This document shows, piece after piece, positions 9,381 through 18,769 of a stretch of 55,855 nucleotides of DNA (positions within the stretch are counted from its first letter, which is position 1; the number at the start of each line of letters is the position of its first letter). The stretch is from Caldilineaceae bacterium (GTDB taxonomy: Bacteria; Chloroflexota; Anaerolineae; Caldilineales; Caldilineaceae). Both the position numbers and the translations under genes were made by a program. Location: NCBI GenBank assembly GCA_026645575.1, contig JAPKMW010000077.1, positions 1 through 55,855 on the forward strand. The letters are read 5' to 3'. Below the pieces are notes generated by a model. That model did no database searches. It was not told the origin of the DNA and saw only the letters and a program-made list of their open reading frames with translations.

Positions 9381-12300
9381 TTACCGCCGCACCATCGGCA
9401 AGAAGAGACATTGACCGCTACAAACCGGCAGCGGCAGAGTGCGCGCCTGGCCGTCACCGGGGGTGTAGTAGCGCCCTTTGTTGTGCGCCGTGGTGACATT
9501 GCCAGCCTGATCAACCACCTGGACAAAGAAGCGCGTCCCCGGCCCACCCGTAAAGACGCCGGACCAGACCTGCGCCGCGGCGTCAAAGGTCAACGGCTGA
9601 GAGAGCAAGCGGTTGGGATCGTCGGCGTTGATATAGGCGACCGTCACCTGGCGAATGCCGGCAGCATCGGTGGCGCCCACCTTCACCTGCACCTGACGCT
9701 CGTTACCAAAGAGACTATTCACCAAATGAATCGTCGGCGGGGTCTGGTCGGGGCTGTCGTTGTAGAAGACCTCGACGGCCAGCCGATCATAGATGCGCAA
9801 CTGGTTGCTGGCGGGTTGATATTGACCAATCTGGGCCACAACCGCCGCCGTGTTACCATCGCTGCGTAGCTCGGTGATCAGCGGCGGGTACCAAGCATCG
9901 GTGTTGCCGCTGGCGGCCCAAGCCGTTTGCACAGCAGACGCGTTCACTTGTGCGCTATATTCGTTGTAGGGCGCAGCAATCAACGGTTGGAAATTGCTTT
10001 CCGTGCGGAAGGTGGCGCTGCGCAGAACGATGCCCCGTCCGCTTTGACCAGCCGGTATGGTTTCGGTGTAGAAGAAGAGCGGCTGAATCGGCTCGCCGGG
10101 GGTCTGGGCGGTGTTCCGGTTGCGCCCCAGGGCGTAGTAGTCGCCGGCTGCGGTGTCCGCTTTGGCAAAAAAGGCAGCGTTATTGAGCGTTGTGCTGAGG
10201 TTGTAATCGCGCACAATCATGCCCAGCGGCGGGAACGCGCCACTGACCTCCAAGCCGGGGAATTCGTCATTGCCGGACAGCGCGCCAGCGCCGCCACTCT
10301 TAACCCCAAACATGGGCAAGCCATAGAAGATCATCGTCTGGAGAATCTTTTCGTCAAAGGCATCCAGGCCACCGCTCTGGCGATAGTAATCCTGCTTGGC
10401 ATCGGTCAACGATTGGCCCATGCTCGCCTGTTGACCCTTGAGCAGCCGTTGGGTGTAGAGTTGCAAGAGCTTTTCCGACCAGCCAATGTCATAGACATGA
10501 CCCCAGCCATAACCGGTGTGACCGATGTAGTTGGCGCCCTTGCCGGCAAAGGCTTGCACCAGGTCAATTGCTCGGCTGCTATCGGTCGGCGGGACATTGA
10601 GACCAGCATGGCAACCGGGCGTGTAGATCAGGGCGCCGCTCAGATCCAGCCCGTTGGCGGCGATCAACTCGTGGGCCTGAATGTTGTCATTGTTGGGCGC
10701 ACCTTCGATCCAGTGAGCGGCATGGCCGGCGATGATCTGGATCTTATAGGGCTGGTTGGTGCGGGTTTGAGCGCTGCGCAGGTTGGCGCCCAGCCAGTTG
10801 TCGCCGATCAAACTACAACTGGCGATGCCGGCGTTGCCATAGTCGGTCTGCCAGAGCTTACAGACATTGGTTGCCATATCCTGCACAAAGTCATAGCCAC
10901 TCACCAGCACGGCATCCTGCGCCGCCAGCGTGGTGACCGGGTTCGCCAGGAAGGCGTCGATCACCCGGATCATGTCGCCAGGCGACTCGACCAGACGACC
11001 CACGGCCAGATCAGGCAGGTAGAGCGGATGGCCCTGCACTGTGGTTGGCTCTTTGTCGGCGTAGTAGTCATCAGAGAGATAGGTATTGCCGTAGAGCGCG
11101 GCGCCGGTGGGATGGGTTTTGTCGGTTTCGCCGTAAGTCTTCTCCGGGTAAAGATCGGTGCGATCCTGGATGCGATAGAAGGGCAGCGCCCGGTCATCGC
11201 CGACGAGAACCAAGTATTTGAGCGTTCCCTGTGCCTGCCAGTGGTTGAGAATCAGGGTGCGAATGGCCGACGCCACCCCGTTGGCCTTCTCTACACTGGT
11301 CAAGTCGCTCTGCCAGGCGCTATAGGCAGCGCGCACAGTATCATTTTGACTGAGGTCGATGATCGTCCCCTGGACTTCCGGTCGTGCGGCCAGAGCATCA
11401 AGCTTGCTCATCAATTGCGTAGCGTCGGCTTCACTGTAGAGCGCGGCGATCTGAGCGCGATTGACCAGGATCAGGCCCTGCCCTTCCGACGGTTGGGGCG
11501 TGGGCGTGGGGGTGGCGGTGGGCGGCGGCGGCAGGGTCGGTACGGGGGTCGGCGTACCGGGTTGCAAGCGCAGGCTATAGCTCATGTTGTTGCCAAAGGT
11601 AGCGCTATTATAGGGGGCGACTTTGGCGTAATAGGTGCCGGCCTGGCCAAAGGTATAAGCAATCTGCGAAGCGCCGCCGGGGGTGTGGTCATCATTTTGC
11701 GCCAACTCTTTGCCGTTAGCGTCGTACAGCACCACCAGGGTATCGGTGGCAGCGCCAACATCGGTCGTCTCCAGCAAATAGGGCGTGTTGGCGTTAACGG
11801 TAAAGGAGACCCAATCCTGATCATTGGCCGGGCAGAAGTTATGTTGTTGCCGTGTGCCATCAGCCGGCAGCGGACGCGCGCTTTCACGGCTGTTGTCCGG
11901 CTCGTTGCCATCGGGGGTGCAGACCCCTTCCTGAATGCGCAATTGATAGGCCGTCTCCTCACCGGCCACGTCTTGTTGATAGTTCTTGGCCTGAACAAAG
12001 TAGTCGCCGGCCTGGGGTGCACGCCAGGTGATACGTCCGCCGTGTCCACCACCGTTGTCGTCATCACAGGCAAGTTGCGCACCGGCGCCATCCACCAGGC
12101 AGAGTACCGGGTCGCTGCTCGTCTTCAAGTTGACCGTTTCGATGGTGTAGGTAATGTTGGCCTGGGCGGTAAACTTGACCCAATCCTCGTCACCAGCGGG
12201 GAAGAAAGTGCGCGCCTGGTCGGTGGCGCCCACGGTCAACGGCTTGGCATTCTCCCGGCTGTTATCCGGCTCAAAGCTGTCACCGCTGGCGCTGGTGATC

Positions 12301-13511
12301 GGCTGCACCTGGATCGTGTAATTGGTGCCGGCGCCGAAAGCACTCTTCAGGTTGGTGGCTTCGACATAGTAGACGCCGGTGCTATTCGCCGTAAACTCCA
12401 CAATATTGCCCAGATTGTTCGCCTGGTCGGCGCTGCAACTGGCGCTCAGGCGCAGCTTGACATCGACATTGGCGCCACTATTGGCCGTGCTGACCCGATA
12501 TTTACTCCCCGCCGTCACCGGGAAGGTGAGCCAGTCGGCGTCGTTGGGTTTGCAAAAGGCGTGGGTTTGGGTGTTGCTCAGGCTCAGTTGACCGGCGGCG
12601 CTACAGGCATCATTGCTTTCATAGTTGTCAGTGCAACCGGCGTCGCTTGTCACCTTGAGGCGATAGTTGGTGGCCGGGCCGTAATTATCATCCTTGTGGC
12701 GGACCCGGACAAAGTAGACGCCATTGCTCGGCGCTTTGAATTCGATCTTGGCGCCGCCGCCAAAGCTGGGCGCATTGCATTTGGGGTAGAGCGCCAATGC
12801 CAGATCAGCGTCGGCGCCGTCGGCAATCGCCTCGATAAAGTAGGTCACATTGGCGACGCCTTGGAATTGCACCCAGTCGAAATCGGCATTCGGGGTGCGG
12901 GCCAGGTTGTGTTGCTGCTCGGCGCCATCGGTGGTGATCGGCTTGGCCTGAGTGCAGGTGTCGTCCTCCTCATAAGCGTCGCCGCTGCCGGTCGGGGGCG
13001 TGGTCGGCGTGGGTGTTGGTGTTGGATCAACGGTGTTCGGATAGAGATTATTATTTTCGTTGCTCTCCGTCACCTGATTTTCCCACGCCGGATCAACATA
13101 GGCATAGACTTTGGCGTTGGCGGGGAAGGGTTCATCGGTGCGTGTCCAGGTGAAGCTGCTCTGGGGCGCCATTGGAATGCCCTGGGTAAAGAGCGAAATG
13201 TACGGCGTCGTCTTGCCCGGCGGCACTTCGCTGGGGTTGATGTAGAGATAGACGTTAAACTCAGCCGTGTCGGGCGTAGGAGCATCACCCTGGTTTTTCA
13301 CTACGACCACAATATTTACCAGTTGACCGGGGCTGGGGTTGGGCGGCGAAATGGTCAAACTTTCGATGACCAGATCGGGGCCGGCCGTGGGCGCTTGGTT
13401 CGGCAGCGCCAGTTGAGTAGCACGGGCAGACGGTAAACGCCCCAAGAGCGGCAACAGCCCGATCAGGCATAAGATTATGATAAACTTGATGATCCGGTTT
13501 GATAAGCGCAT
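9381..13511 (-). CDS. Secreted C25 (gingipain-like) cysteine protease with CARDB and four PPC domains
   Basis: This 1376-residue protein begins with a signal peptide (hydrophobic residues 8-23). A CARDB domain follows (about 45-155), then four PPC-type beta domains near 178-288, 294-403, 410-527 and 534-650, each opened by an acidic D-x-[YF]-E or G-N-E-P-D motif, then a Thr/Pro-rich linker (652-677). The catalytic region (about 680-1130) has the caspase-fold pair His930 (IIAGHAAHW) and Cys967 (YTPGCHAGLN), matching peptidase family C25. Beta-sandwich domains complete the chain, which ends in CLFLPMVRR, a tail shared with six other proteins here. AGGAGAAAGG precedes the start. PPC domains are usual on secreted bacterial peptidases, so extracellular proteolysis is expected; the substrates are unknown. 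Confidence 0.85.
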   Translation of the reverse strand: MRLSNRIIKFIIILCLIGLLPLLGRLPSARATQLALPNQAPTAGPDLVIESLTISPPNPSPGQLVNIVVVVKNQGDAPTPDTAEFNVYLYINPSEVPPGKTTPYISLFTQGIPMAPQSSFTWTRTDEPFPANAKVYAYVDPAWENQVTESNENNNLYPNTVDPTPTPTPTTPPTGSGDAYEEDDTCTQAKPITTDGAEQQHNLARTPNADFDWVQFQGVANVTYFIEAIADGADADLALALYPKCNAPSFGGGAKIEFKAPSNGVYFVRVRHKDDNYGPATNYRLKVTSDAGCTDNYESNDACSAAGQLSLSNTQTHAFCKPNDADWLTFPVTAGSKYRVSTANSGANVDVKLRLSASCSADQANNLGNIVEFTANSTGVYYVEATNLKSAFGAGTNYTIQVQPITSASGDSFEPDNSRENAKPLTVGATDQARTFFPAGDEDWVKFTAQANITYTIETVNLKTSSDPVLCLVDGAGAQLACDDDNGGGHGGRITWRAPQAGDYFVQAKNYQQDVAGEETAYQLRIQEGVCTPDGNEPDNSRESARPLPADGTRQQHNFCPANDQDWVSFTVNANTPYLLETTDVGAATDTLVVLYDANGKELAQNDDHTPGGASQIAYTFGQAGTYYAKVAPYNSATFGNNMSYSLRLQPGTPTPVPTLPPPPTATPTPTPQPSEGQGLILVNRAQIAALYSEADATQLMSKLDALAARPEVQGTIIDLSQNDTVRAAYSAWQSDLTSVEKANGVASAIRTLILNHWQAQGTLKYLVLVGDDRALPFYRIQDRTDLYPEKTYGETDKTHPTGAALYGNTYLSDDYYADKEPTTVQGHPLYLPDLAVGRLVESPGDMIRVIDAFLANPVTTLAAQDAVLVSGYDFVQDMATNVCKLWQTDYGNAGIASCSLIGDNWLGANLRSAQTRTNQPYKIQIIAGHAAHWIEGAPNNDNIQAHELIAANGLDLSGALIYTPGCHAGLNVPPTDSSRAIDLVQAFAGKGANYIGHTGYGWGHVYDIGWSEKLLQLYTQRLLKGQQASMGQSLTDAKQDYYRQSGGLDAFDEKILQTMIFYGLPMFGVKSGGAGALSGNDEFPGLEVSGAFPPLGMIVRDYNLSTTLNNAAFFAKADTAAGDYYALGRNRNTAQTPGEPIQPLFFYTETIPAGQSGRGIVLRSATFRTESNFQPLIAAPYNEYSAQVNASAVQTAWAASGNTDAWYPPLITELRSDGNTAAVVAQIGQYQPASNQLRIYDRLAVEVFYNDSPDQTPPTIHLVNSLFGNERQVQVKVGATDAAGIRQVTVAYINADDPNRLLSQPLTFDAAAQVWSGVFTGGPGTRFFVQVVDQAGNVTTAHNKGRYYTPGDGQARTLPLPVCSGQCLFLPMVRR

Positions 13512-13536
13512 GACCTTTCTCCTACTTGAATTGCAT

Positions 13537-13623
13537 TACGAGTTACGAATTACGAGTTACGAAATGTCGTACAGAGATCTTCGGGATTCCTTTGGGTGCG
13601 GAATTCGTAACTCGTAACTCGTA
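13537..13623. repeat. Inverted repeat of TACGAGTTACGA units
   Basis: Two to three TACGAGTTACGAATTACGA-type units (from 13537) are mirrored by their complement (13600-13623) across about 35 bases. It fills the gap between the C25 protease gene and the upstream cohesin-protein gene. Confidence 0.75.
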
Positions 13624-13638
13624 TACCCGATCTAATGC

Positions 13639-15882
13639 TCATTGTCGAATAATTGGGAGATAGTTGCTATTTTTCATTGCGCCAGTTGGCGGTTGTTCTT
13701 TACTCACGAGGGTGATACCTTCGGCGCGCAGCAGCACACTGCCATTAGCGCCGGCCAGATCAATCCCAGCGCTGCCACCCAACACCGGGGTGAGCAGTGT
13801 GCCGCTAGTGGCCGCTTTCAGGCGCACTTTGAGGGTAGCAAGGGGACGGGCAGCGGCAACCGGCTGGTCGGGGGCCAGGATGACCAGGAAGCGGAGTGTA
13901 CCGGCGTGGTTGTCTACCGCGCTTTGCAGCAGTAGCGTAGACGGGTTGTTGCTCAGGTCAATGGCCAGCACTTCCAGACTACTGGCCGCAAAGGTGTAGT
14001 AGCCGGTGACAGCCAGCACCGGGTCGCCTGCGCCCGGATCGACATAGAGCGGCAACGTCAGCACGGTGTTGAGATCGCTGCTAATGGTCACGGGCTTGTT
14101 GTTGGTCACAGAAGGAGAAGCAAAGGTCAGGCGCGCTTGGGGTTGGCCGCCGGCGCCAATGGGGGCCGGCACTTTGTCCGGCGACGCATAACTCCGGTCG
14201 CCCGCGGCGTTAAAGTTGGCGACCAGCAGCGCGGCATCGCGCGCCGTGACACAATCGTCGGTTTCATCGAGATCGGCGTTTGGCACATAGCCCGTCGCAC
14301 CGGCGCACTGATTGAGCGCGCCGCTCAAGATACCAAAGTCAATGGTGCCGACGCGGTTATCGCTGCGGTCATGCTCGACATCCCCTTCCAGCAAGGTGCC
14401 AAGGTAGAGGCGGTTCTCACCCGGCTGCAATTCAACCAGGCGAATCGCGCTGCCGAGGGTATGATCCCCTTTGACCCGTACCGTATAGCGCCCAATCGGC
14501 AGACCGGCCAGGGTGAAGCGCCCCTGCTCGTCGGTCGTGACCCGTTTGCGGATTGTCGGTTGTTCGCTATTCTCCAGGTCAGTCATACTCAGGGTTAACG
14601 GAATGCTCCACGCCTTGTGCGGTTTGGCGGGACGCCCTTGGAGATCAACCTGGCCCAGGATCATGGCGCCGGTAGCATTCTCGGTGACATGCACTACGCC
14701 ATTATGGGCCGTTTGCAGGATGCTCCCGCCGGGGCCGGTGATGTCAGTGGCCGGGAAGGTGCTGAGGAAGGTAATAGCGGCGCCCGCGGCAGGGGTGGCG
14801 GCTTTGGCTTTGATTACCAGCGATAACACAACAAAAGGTTCGTTGACCGTCTGGTTGAGACCGCCCACGGCGTATTGAAATTCACCGGTGGTGGGGTCAA
14901 AGCGGGGCGCTTCCATTACCTGCGCCAACCCGGTGGTGCGGCTCAGGACGTCCGTCAATTCGAGGTAGGCGGGGTCCACTTTGCCATGTAGTTGCACCCC
15001 ATTGACTGCCGTTGCGCCAGGTGTGACAATAATATCCAGAGTGCGCACACGGTTGACCAGCAAGGTGGTTGGCGCGGGAACAACGGCTAATGTCGCATCT
15101 TTGCCGCCAGCGCGCTCAACCGTGAAGCCGTTGCTGTGCTGGATGATCTCCTGCGCGTTGGTATAGGTGGTGGTGACCGTGATAGGACGCGACCCCGCAG
15201 CGGCGTTGGCGCCGATTTGCAACTTCACCCTGAATTGGGTCGGGCTGGTGACAGTGAGCGCTTGCACCGTAATGGCCGGACCAAAGTCGGCAGTGGTGGC
15301 GGCAGTGAGAAAGTGGCTGTTGGTGGCGGTGACGGTCACTGTTACTTGTGCGCCGGCAGCGGCTTGCGCCGGCTCCACGGCGGTGATCATAGGCGGCGCC
15401 AGGGTGGGGAAGCGGTTGTTCTGTTCATTGCTCTCGGCGACGCGATCTTCCCACGGCGGGTCAACCCAGACAAAAAGCTGCGGGTTGGCGCCGGTAAAGG
15501 GGTGGTCGGTACGAGTCCAGGTGTAGACCGCGCCCGGCGCCAGCGGCACCTCGAACAGAATCGCGCCGGTGGTCGGGGTGGTGGCGGTGGGGGTTGTCGT
15601 GGCGGGGTCAACATAGAGATAGGTGTGAAAGCCAGCAGTCGCCGTGAGATCGCCCTGGTTTTTGATCACCATGATAATGTCGCCGGTTGACCCTGCGCCG
15701 GGGTTGGTGGGGCTGAGGATGACCCGGCTGATAATGAGATCGGGCGCCGCCGTCGGGGTCGCAGCATGGACGGAGGCCAATCCGGCGCCCCGCAATGACC
15801 ACGTTGCGGCAGTACACAAGAGGGCGAAGAAGAAACCAGCGAGGGCAAAACGTGAAAAGATGGATAAGTGCGGTTGTTGCAT
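13639..15882 (-). CDS. Secreted CARDB/cohesin/dockerin scaffold-like protein
   Basis: This 747-residue protein starts with a signal peptide (about residues 1-41). It continues with a CARDB domain (about 45-160), a TIG/IPT-like beta domain (about 162-255), a first cohesin-like domain (about 262-400), a carboxypeptidase-regulatory-like beta sandwich (about 405-495), a dockerin-like pair of Ca2+-loop segments (about 500-560, including NADLDETDDCVTARD), a second cohesin-like domain (about 585-735), and the tail NYLPIIRQ. AGGGAG lies upstream of the start. The second half is clearly paralogous to the upstream 829-residue protein. Cohesins bind dockerins in cellulosome-type assemblies; here the adjacent dockerin-bearing subtilisin is the obvious candidate partner. 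The binding itself is inferred. Confidence 0.75.
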   Translation of the reverse strand: MQQPHLSIFSRFALAGFFFALLCTAATWSLRGAGLASVHAATPTAAPDLIISRVILSPTNPGAGSTGDIIMVIKNQGDLTATAGFHTYLYVDPATTTPTATTPTTGAILFEVPLAPGAVYTWTRTDHPFTGANPQLFVWVDPPWEDRVAESNEQNNRFPTLAPPMITAVEPAQAAAGAQVTVTVTATNSHFLTAATTADFGPAITVQALTVTSPTQFRVKLQIGANAAAGSRPITVTTTYTNAQEIIQHSNGFTVERAGGKDATLAVVPAPTTLLVNRVRTLDIIVTPGATAVNGVQLHGKVDPAYLELTDVLSRTTGLAQVMEAPRFDPTTGEFQYAVGGLNQTVNEPFVVLSLVIKAKAATPAAGAAITFLSTFPATDITGPGGSILQTAHNGVVHVTENATGAMILGQVDLQGRPAKPHKAWSIPLTLSMTDLENSEQPTIRKRVTTDEQGRFTLAGLPIGRYTVRVKGDHTLGSAIRLVELQPGENRLYLGTLLEGDVEHDRSDNRVGTIDFGILSGALNQCAGATGYVPNADLDETDDCVTARDAALLVANFNAAGDRSYASPDKVPAPIGAGGQPQARLTFASPSVTNNKPVTISSDLNTVLTLPLYVDPGAGDPVLAVTGYYTFAASSLEVLAIDLSNNPSTLLLQSAVDNHAGTLRFLVILAPDQPVAAARPLATLKVRLKAATSGTLLTPVLGGSAGIDLAGANGSVLLRAEGITLVSKEQPPTGAMKNSNYLPIIRQ

Positions 15883-15938
15883 GGGTTGGCTCCCTACAAT
15901 AGCTTTGGTTAACAGGAAGACATAGGGTTAACCATGCA

Positions 15939-16010
15939 ATCTTCCGGGAAGGTCGGTCCGGTTGACAGGATCGTCCGCGCCCAGCGGGCTCCCGACCTGC
16001 CCGGAAGATG
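15939..16010. repeat. Dispersed palindromic element sharing blocks with positions 10-48
   Basis: ATCTTCCGGG-AAGGTCGG on the left is answered by CCGACCTGCCCGGAAGAT on the right. The interior contains GTTGACAGGATCGTC (15961-15975), also found near the start of the window. Confidence 0.65.
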
Positions 16011-16061
16011 GTTGGCAGGCCCCTGTAGGCGCCGATGAGGCGCGATTGATTCGATCTACTC

Positions 16062-16138
16062 GTCCCGTAGGGACGCTTGCGTTTAGGAACAAATGATCCA
16101 TGATCAATCCTCTCTAAACTCAGGCGTCCCTACGGGAC
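16062..16138. repeat. Intergenic palindrome, family P2 (TCCCGTAGGGAC type)
   Basis: The left arm 16062-16085 (GTCCCGTAGGGACG, then GCGTTTAG) pairs with 16114-16138 (CTAAAC, then GCGTCCCTACGGGAC). A second copy with the same arms but a different loop sequence lies at 44002-44076. Confidence 0.8.
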
Positions 16139-16163
16139 AAGTGACTGGTATGACGGTTACGCT

Positions 16164-18653
16164 TTACCGGCGCACGACGGGCAGCAAGACCCGGTTGCTA
16201 CCGGCGACCTCGGCGGCCATGACGCTGCCGTTGATGCCGGCGATGTTGGTGTCACGCGGGCCGCCGACGATGGCGGTGAGCAGGGCGCCGCTGGGGGTGG
16301 CCTTGATCTTCACCTGGAAGGTGGCAATCTGGAGGCGTTGGCGCACCGAGCTGCCAATGGCGGCGCTGGCGCTGAACTTGACCGTGCCTTGCGTGTTGTC
16401 GATCACTGGCTCCAACAAGACATTGGGCAAGCCGCCGGTGAGAACCACCTTTACCACCTCCACCACTGCCGGGTTAAAGCGGTAGTGAGCCGTGACGCCG
16501 ACCACGGCGTCGCCGTTGCGGGGATCCACGTAGAGCGGAAGGTCAATGGTTGCACCGACGCCGGCCACGGCCGGGGCTTCCAACGCCAGCACTGCCTGTT
16601 TGCTAGAGATCGGCATAGGGGCCGGGATGCGGGTCGGCGTGTCATAGGCAATGTCGCCCTGTTTGTTAAAGTTGGGGGACAAGAGGCCAAAGTCCTCGAC
16701 GGTGATACAATCATCGGTCTCGTTCAGGTCCGCGTTGGCGCGATAGCCGCTGTCACCTTTACATTTGTCATAGGAGCCGCTCAGGAGGCCAAAGTCGGCA
16801 ATCTGGACGGCGTTGCCGGTGTTGCTGGTATCAATATCCCCTTCCAAGAGGGTGCCGAAGAAGATTTTGTTGACGCCGGCCACTAGCGCCGCACTACGAA
16901 TCAGGTTCGCCAGGGTATGATCGCCCTTGATGCGCAACTGGTACGAGCCGGCGGTCAGGTTATTCAGGGTAAATTCCCCTTTGTCGTCGGAGGTGACGAG
17001 ATAGACCGTCGGGTTGCTGGTGCCTTCGAGCGTCATCTCCAGCGTGAGCGGGATCGACCAGGCCAGGTTGGGCTTGGCCGGGCGCCCTTGGAGATCGACC
17101 TTGCCTTGCAGCGTTGCCATGCCGCCGTTGCCGCCACCAATGATCACCACGCCGTCGCGGGCCGCTTCCATGATGCTGCCGCCAGGGCCGGCAATGTCAG
17201 TGGGTGGGGAGGTGTTGAGGAAGGTGATCGGCGTGCCACTGGCGCTGGTGCTTTTCAGCGCTTCTACTTCCAGGGTGAGGACAGTAAAGGGGTCGGTGAT
17301 GGTGCGGCCCAGGACGCCGGCGCCAAAGCGGAAAACGCCGGTGGTCGCATCAAATTTCAGTGGATCCAACTCTTCACCCAACTGGATGGCGCCTTTGGTC
17401 ACGTTGGTCAGCCGCAGATAAGCCGGGTCAACCCGACCGTGGATTTGCACACCATTCATGGGTGTTGTACCAGGGGACAACACAATATCCAGCGTGGCCT
17501 TGGCGCCAACGGTCAGGGTGGCCGGCGAGGGATCAACATAGAGGGTGGCTGCACCCGGTTCCTGTTGCACCACATTGACCCGGAAGCCGCCGGTTTTGGT
17601 CGCGGCCACGTTGCCGGCGGTGAGCGTCACATCCCGTTCGCCGGGGGTGGCATTGGCGGCAATGGCGATTTCAACGACGGCTTGCGTCGCACTGATGACG
17701 GCGACATTCTTGACGGTGATGCCGGCGCCAAAGTCGGCATCGGTGCGCCCGACGACAAAGTTGGTGTTCTTGCCCTGCACGGTCACGGTGGTGGTAACGC
17801 CGGTGCGCGCGTTGTTGGGTTCGATCTTGGTCAGTTCCGCCGCCGGGCCATTGGCATAGACGGTAAAGCCGGCGGTCTTGGTCACCACTTCGTTGCCGGT
17901 GGTGATGGTGACAACGCGCGGGCCGGGTTCGGCGTCGGCAGCCACAGCCAGGGTGGCGACCAACTGGGTCTTGCTATTCACCACCACTTTGTTCACGGCG
18001 ATGTCTTCGCCAAAGTCGGCGGTGGTCTGGTTGGCGGTGAAGACTGTGTTGAGGCCGGTCACCGTGACATCCACGGTTTTGTCCACTTCACTGCCGCTCG
18101 GTTGCAGATCGGTCAGTTCCGGGCGTTCGCCGTCCACAATGCTCAAGGCGCCGTTGGTGACATTGACCGGCACCGCCGCCGGGGTTGTGCCGCCACCGAC
18201 CAGGGTGGTCTTGGTGGTGTTAAAGGTCAGCTCCGTGCTGCCGCGGGCTTGGGGGGTGGTGGTATAGTCCACCTTCAAAATCGCGCCGTTGCCGGGGGTG
18301 ACGCTCTGTGAGCCGAGAACGTAGAAAAGCACCTTCACCTTGACATTGGCCGGGTCGCTGGCATCCTGCGCCATCGTTACTTGATAGCCGCTCAGGCGAT
18401 TCTCCGGCTGGGCGTTGGTTACTTGCAGGCCAATGGTCGAATCATAGGCGAAGTGGATTTCGCCGGAAGAGATGGCCACGGCATTGGTAAGCCGCAGCGG
18501 GAAGGAGCCGGTGGCGCCAGGGGCGGCGCTGACCGTATCCAGGGCTAACTGATTGGCGCTCTGGGCCGCCACCGGGGGCGCCGGGAAAAGCGCTAGGAGG
18601 AGGGCCAGGAGAAGAAACAGATTGGGTAAGCCGGTTGCTAGACGAGTACGCAT
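16164..18653 (-). CDS. Secreted multi-cohesin/dockerin scaffold-like protein
   Basis: This 829-residue protein has a signal peptide (about 1-30), an N-terminal cohesin-like domain (about 34-170), two TIG/IPT-like repeats (about 172-365), a second cohesin-like domain (about 370-510), a carboxypeptidase-regulatory-like domain (about 515-605), a dockerin-like segment with EGDIDTSN and NADLNETDDCITVEDFG loops (about 608-675), a third cohesin-like domain (about 690-815), and the tail NRVLLPVVRR. AAAGGAG precedes the start. With up to three cohesin-like domains and an internal dockerin, it could both bind dockerin proteins and dock onto another scaffold. Its C-terminal half parallels the 747-residue neighbour, so the two arose by duplication. 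Confidence 0.75.
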   Translation of the reverse strand: MRTRLATGLPNLFLLLALLLALFPAPPVAAQSANQLALDTVSAAPGATGSFPLRLTNAVAISSGEIHFAYDSTIGLQVTNAQPENRLSGYQVTMAQDASDPANVKVKVLFYVLGSQSVTPGNGAILKVDYTTTPQARGSTELTFNTTKTTLVGGGTTPAAVPVNVTNGALSIVDGERPELTDLQPSGSEVDKTVDVTVTGLNTVFTANQTTADFGEDIAVNKVVVNSKTQLVATLAVAADAEPGPRVVTITTGNEVVTKTAGFTVYANGPAAELTKIEPNNARTGVTTTVTVQGKNTNFVVGRTDADFGAGITVKNVAVISATQAVVEIAIAANATPGERDVTLTAGNVAATKTGGFRVNVVQQEPGAATLYVDPSPATLTVGAKATLDIVLSPGTTPMNGVQIHGRVDPAYLRLTNVTKGAIQLGEELDPLKFDATTGVFRFGAGVLGRTITDPFTVLTLEVEALKSTSASGTPITFLNTSPPTDIAGPGGSIMEAARDGVVIIGGGNGGMATLQGKVDLQGRPAKPNLAWSIPLTLEMTLEGTSNPTVYLVTSDDKGEFTLNNLTAGSYQLRIKGDHTLANLIRSAALVAGVNKIFFGTLLEGDIDTSNTGNAVQIADFGLLSGSYDKCKGDSGYRANADLNETDDCITVEDFGLLSPNFNKQGDIAYDTPTRIPAPMPISSKQAVLALEAPAVAGVGATIDLPLYVDPRNGDAVVGVTAHYRFNPAVVEVVKVVLTGGLPNVLLEPVIDNTQGTVKFSASAAIGSSVRQRLQIATFQVKIKATPSGALLTAIVGGPRDTNIAGINGSVMAAEVAGSNRVLLPVVRR

Positions 18654-18705
18654 GGATAGAGGCTCCTTTAGCCAGTGATGTTAGCCAATAATGTAACTAT
18701 TCAGC

Positions 18706-18763
18706 CCGCCTGCTCTTAGCCAGTCCGTGACTGGCGCCGGTCACGGACCGGCTCGGAGCGGGC
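18706..18763. repeat. Intergenic palindrome, family P1 (wobble-rich copy)
   Basis: TTAGCCAGTCCGTGACTGGC on the left faces GCCGGTCACGGACCGGCTCGG on the right. Several pairs are G-T, so this is a partly diverged copy. It lies between the subtilisin and the 829-residue cohesin-protein genes, 6 bases beyond the subtilisin stop codon. Confidence 0.7.
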
Positions 18764-18769
18764 GAAAAG

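Larger units (their letters stand above)
15883..16163. other. Gap holding two palindromic dispersed elements, no gene seen
   Basis: Between the two cohesin-protein genes lie the ATCTTCCGGG...CCCGGAAGAT palindrome and the TCCCGTAGGGAC palindrome, both annotated separately. No convincing reading frame or RNA gene is seen, and no T-tract terminator was identified for the upstream gene. Confidence 0.6.

Noticed and set aside
9927..13436. A 1169-codon open frame on the plus strand
   Set aside because: It lies wholly antisense to the C25 protease gene, which has a signal peptide, domains, catalytic residues and a ribosome site. The antisense translation shows no domain, only low-complexity Gly/Val/Arg-rich sequence expected from codon bias.
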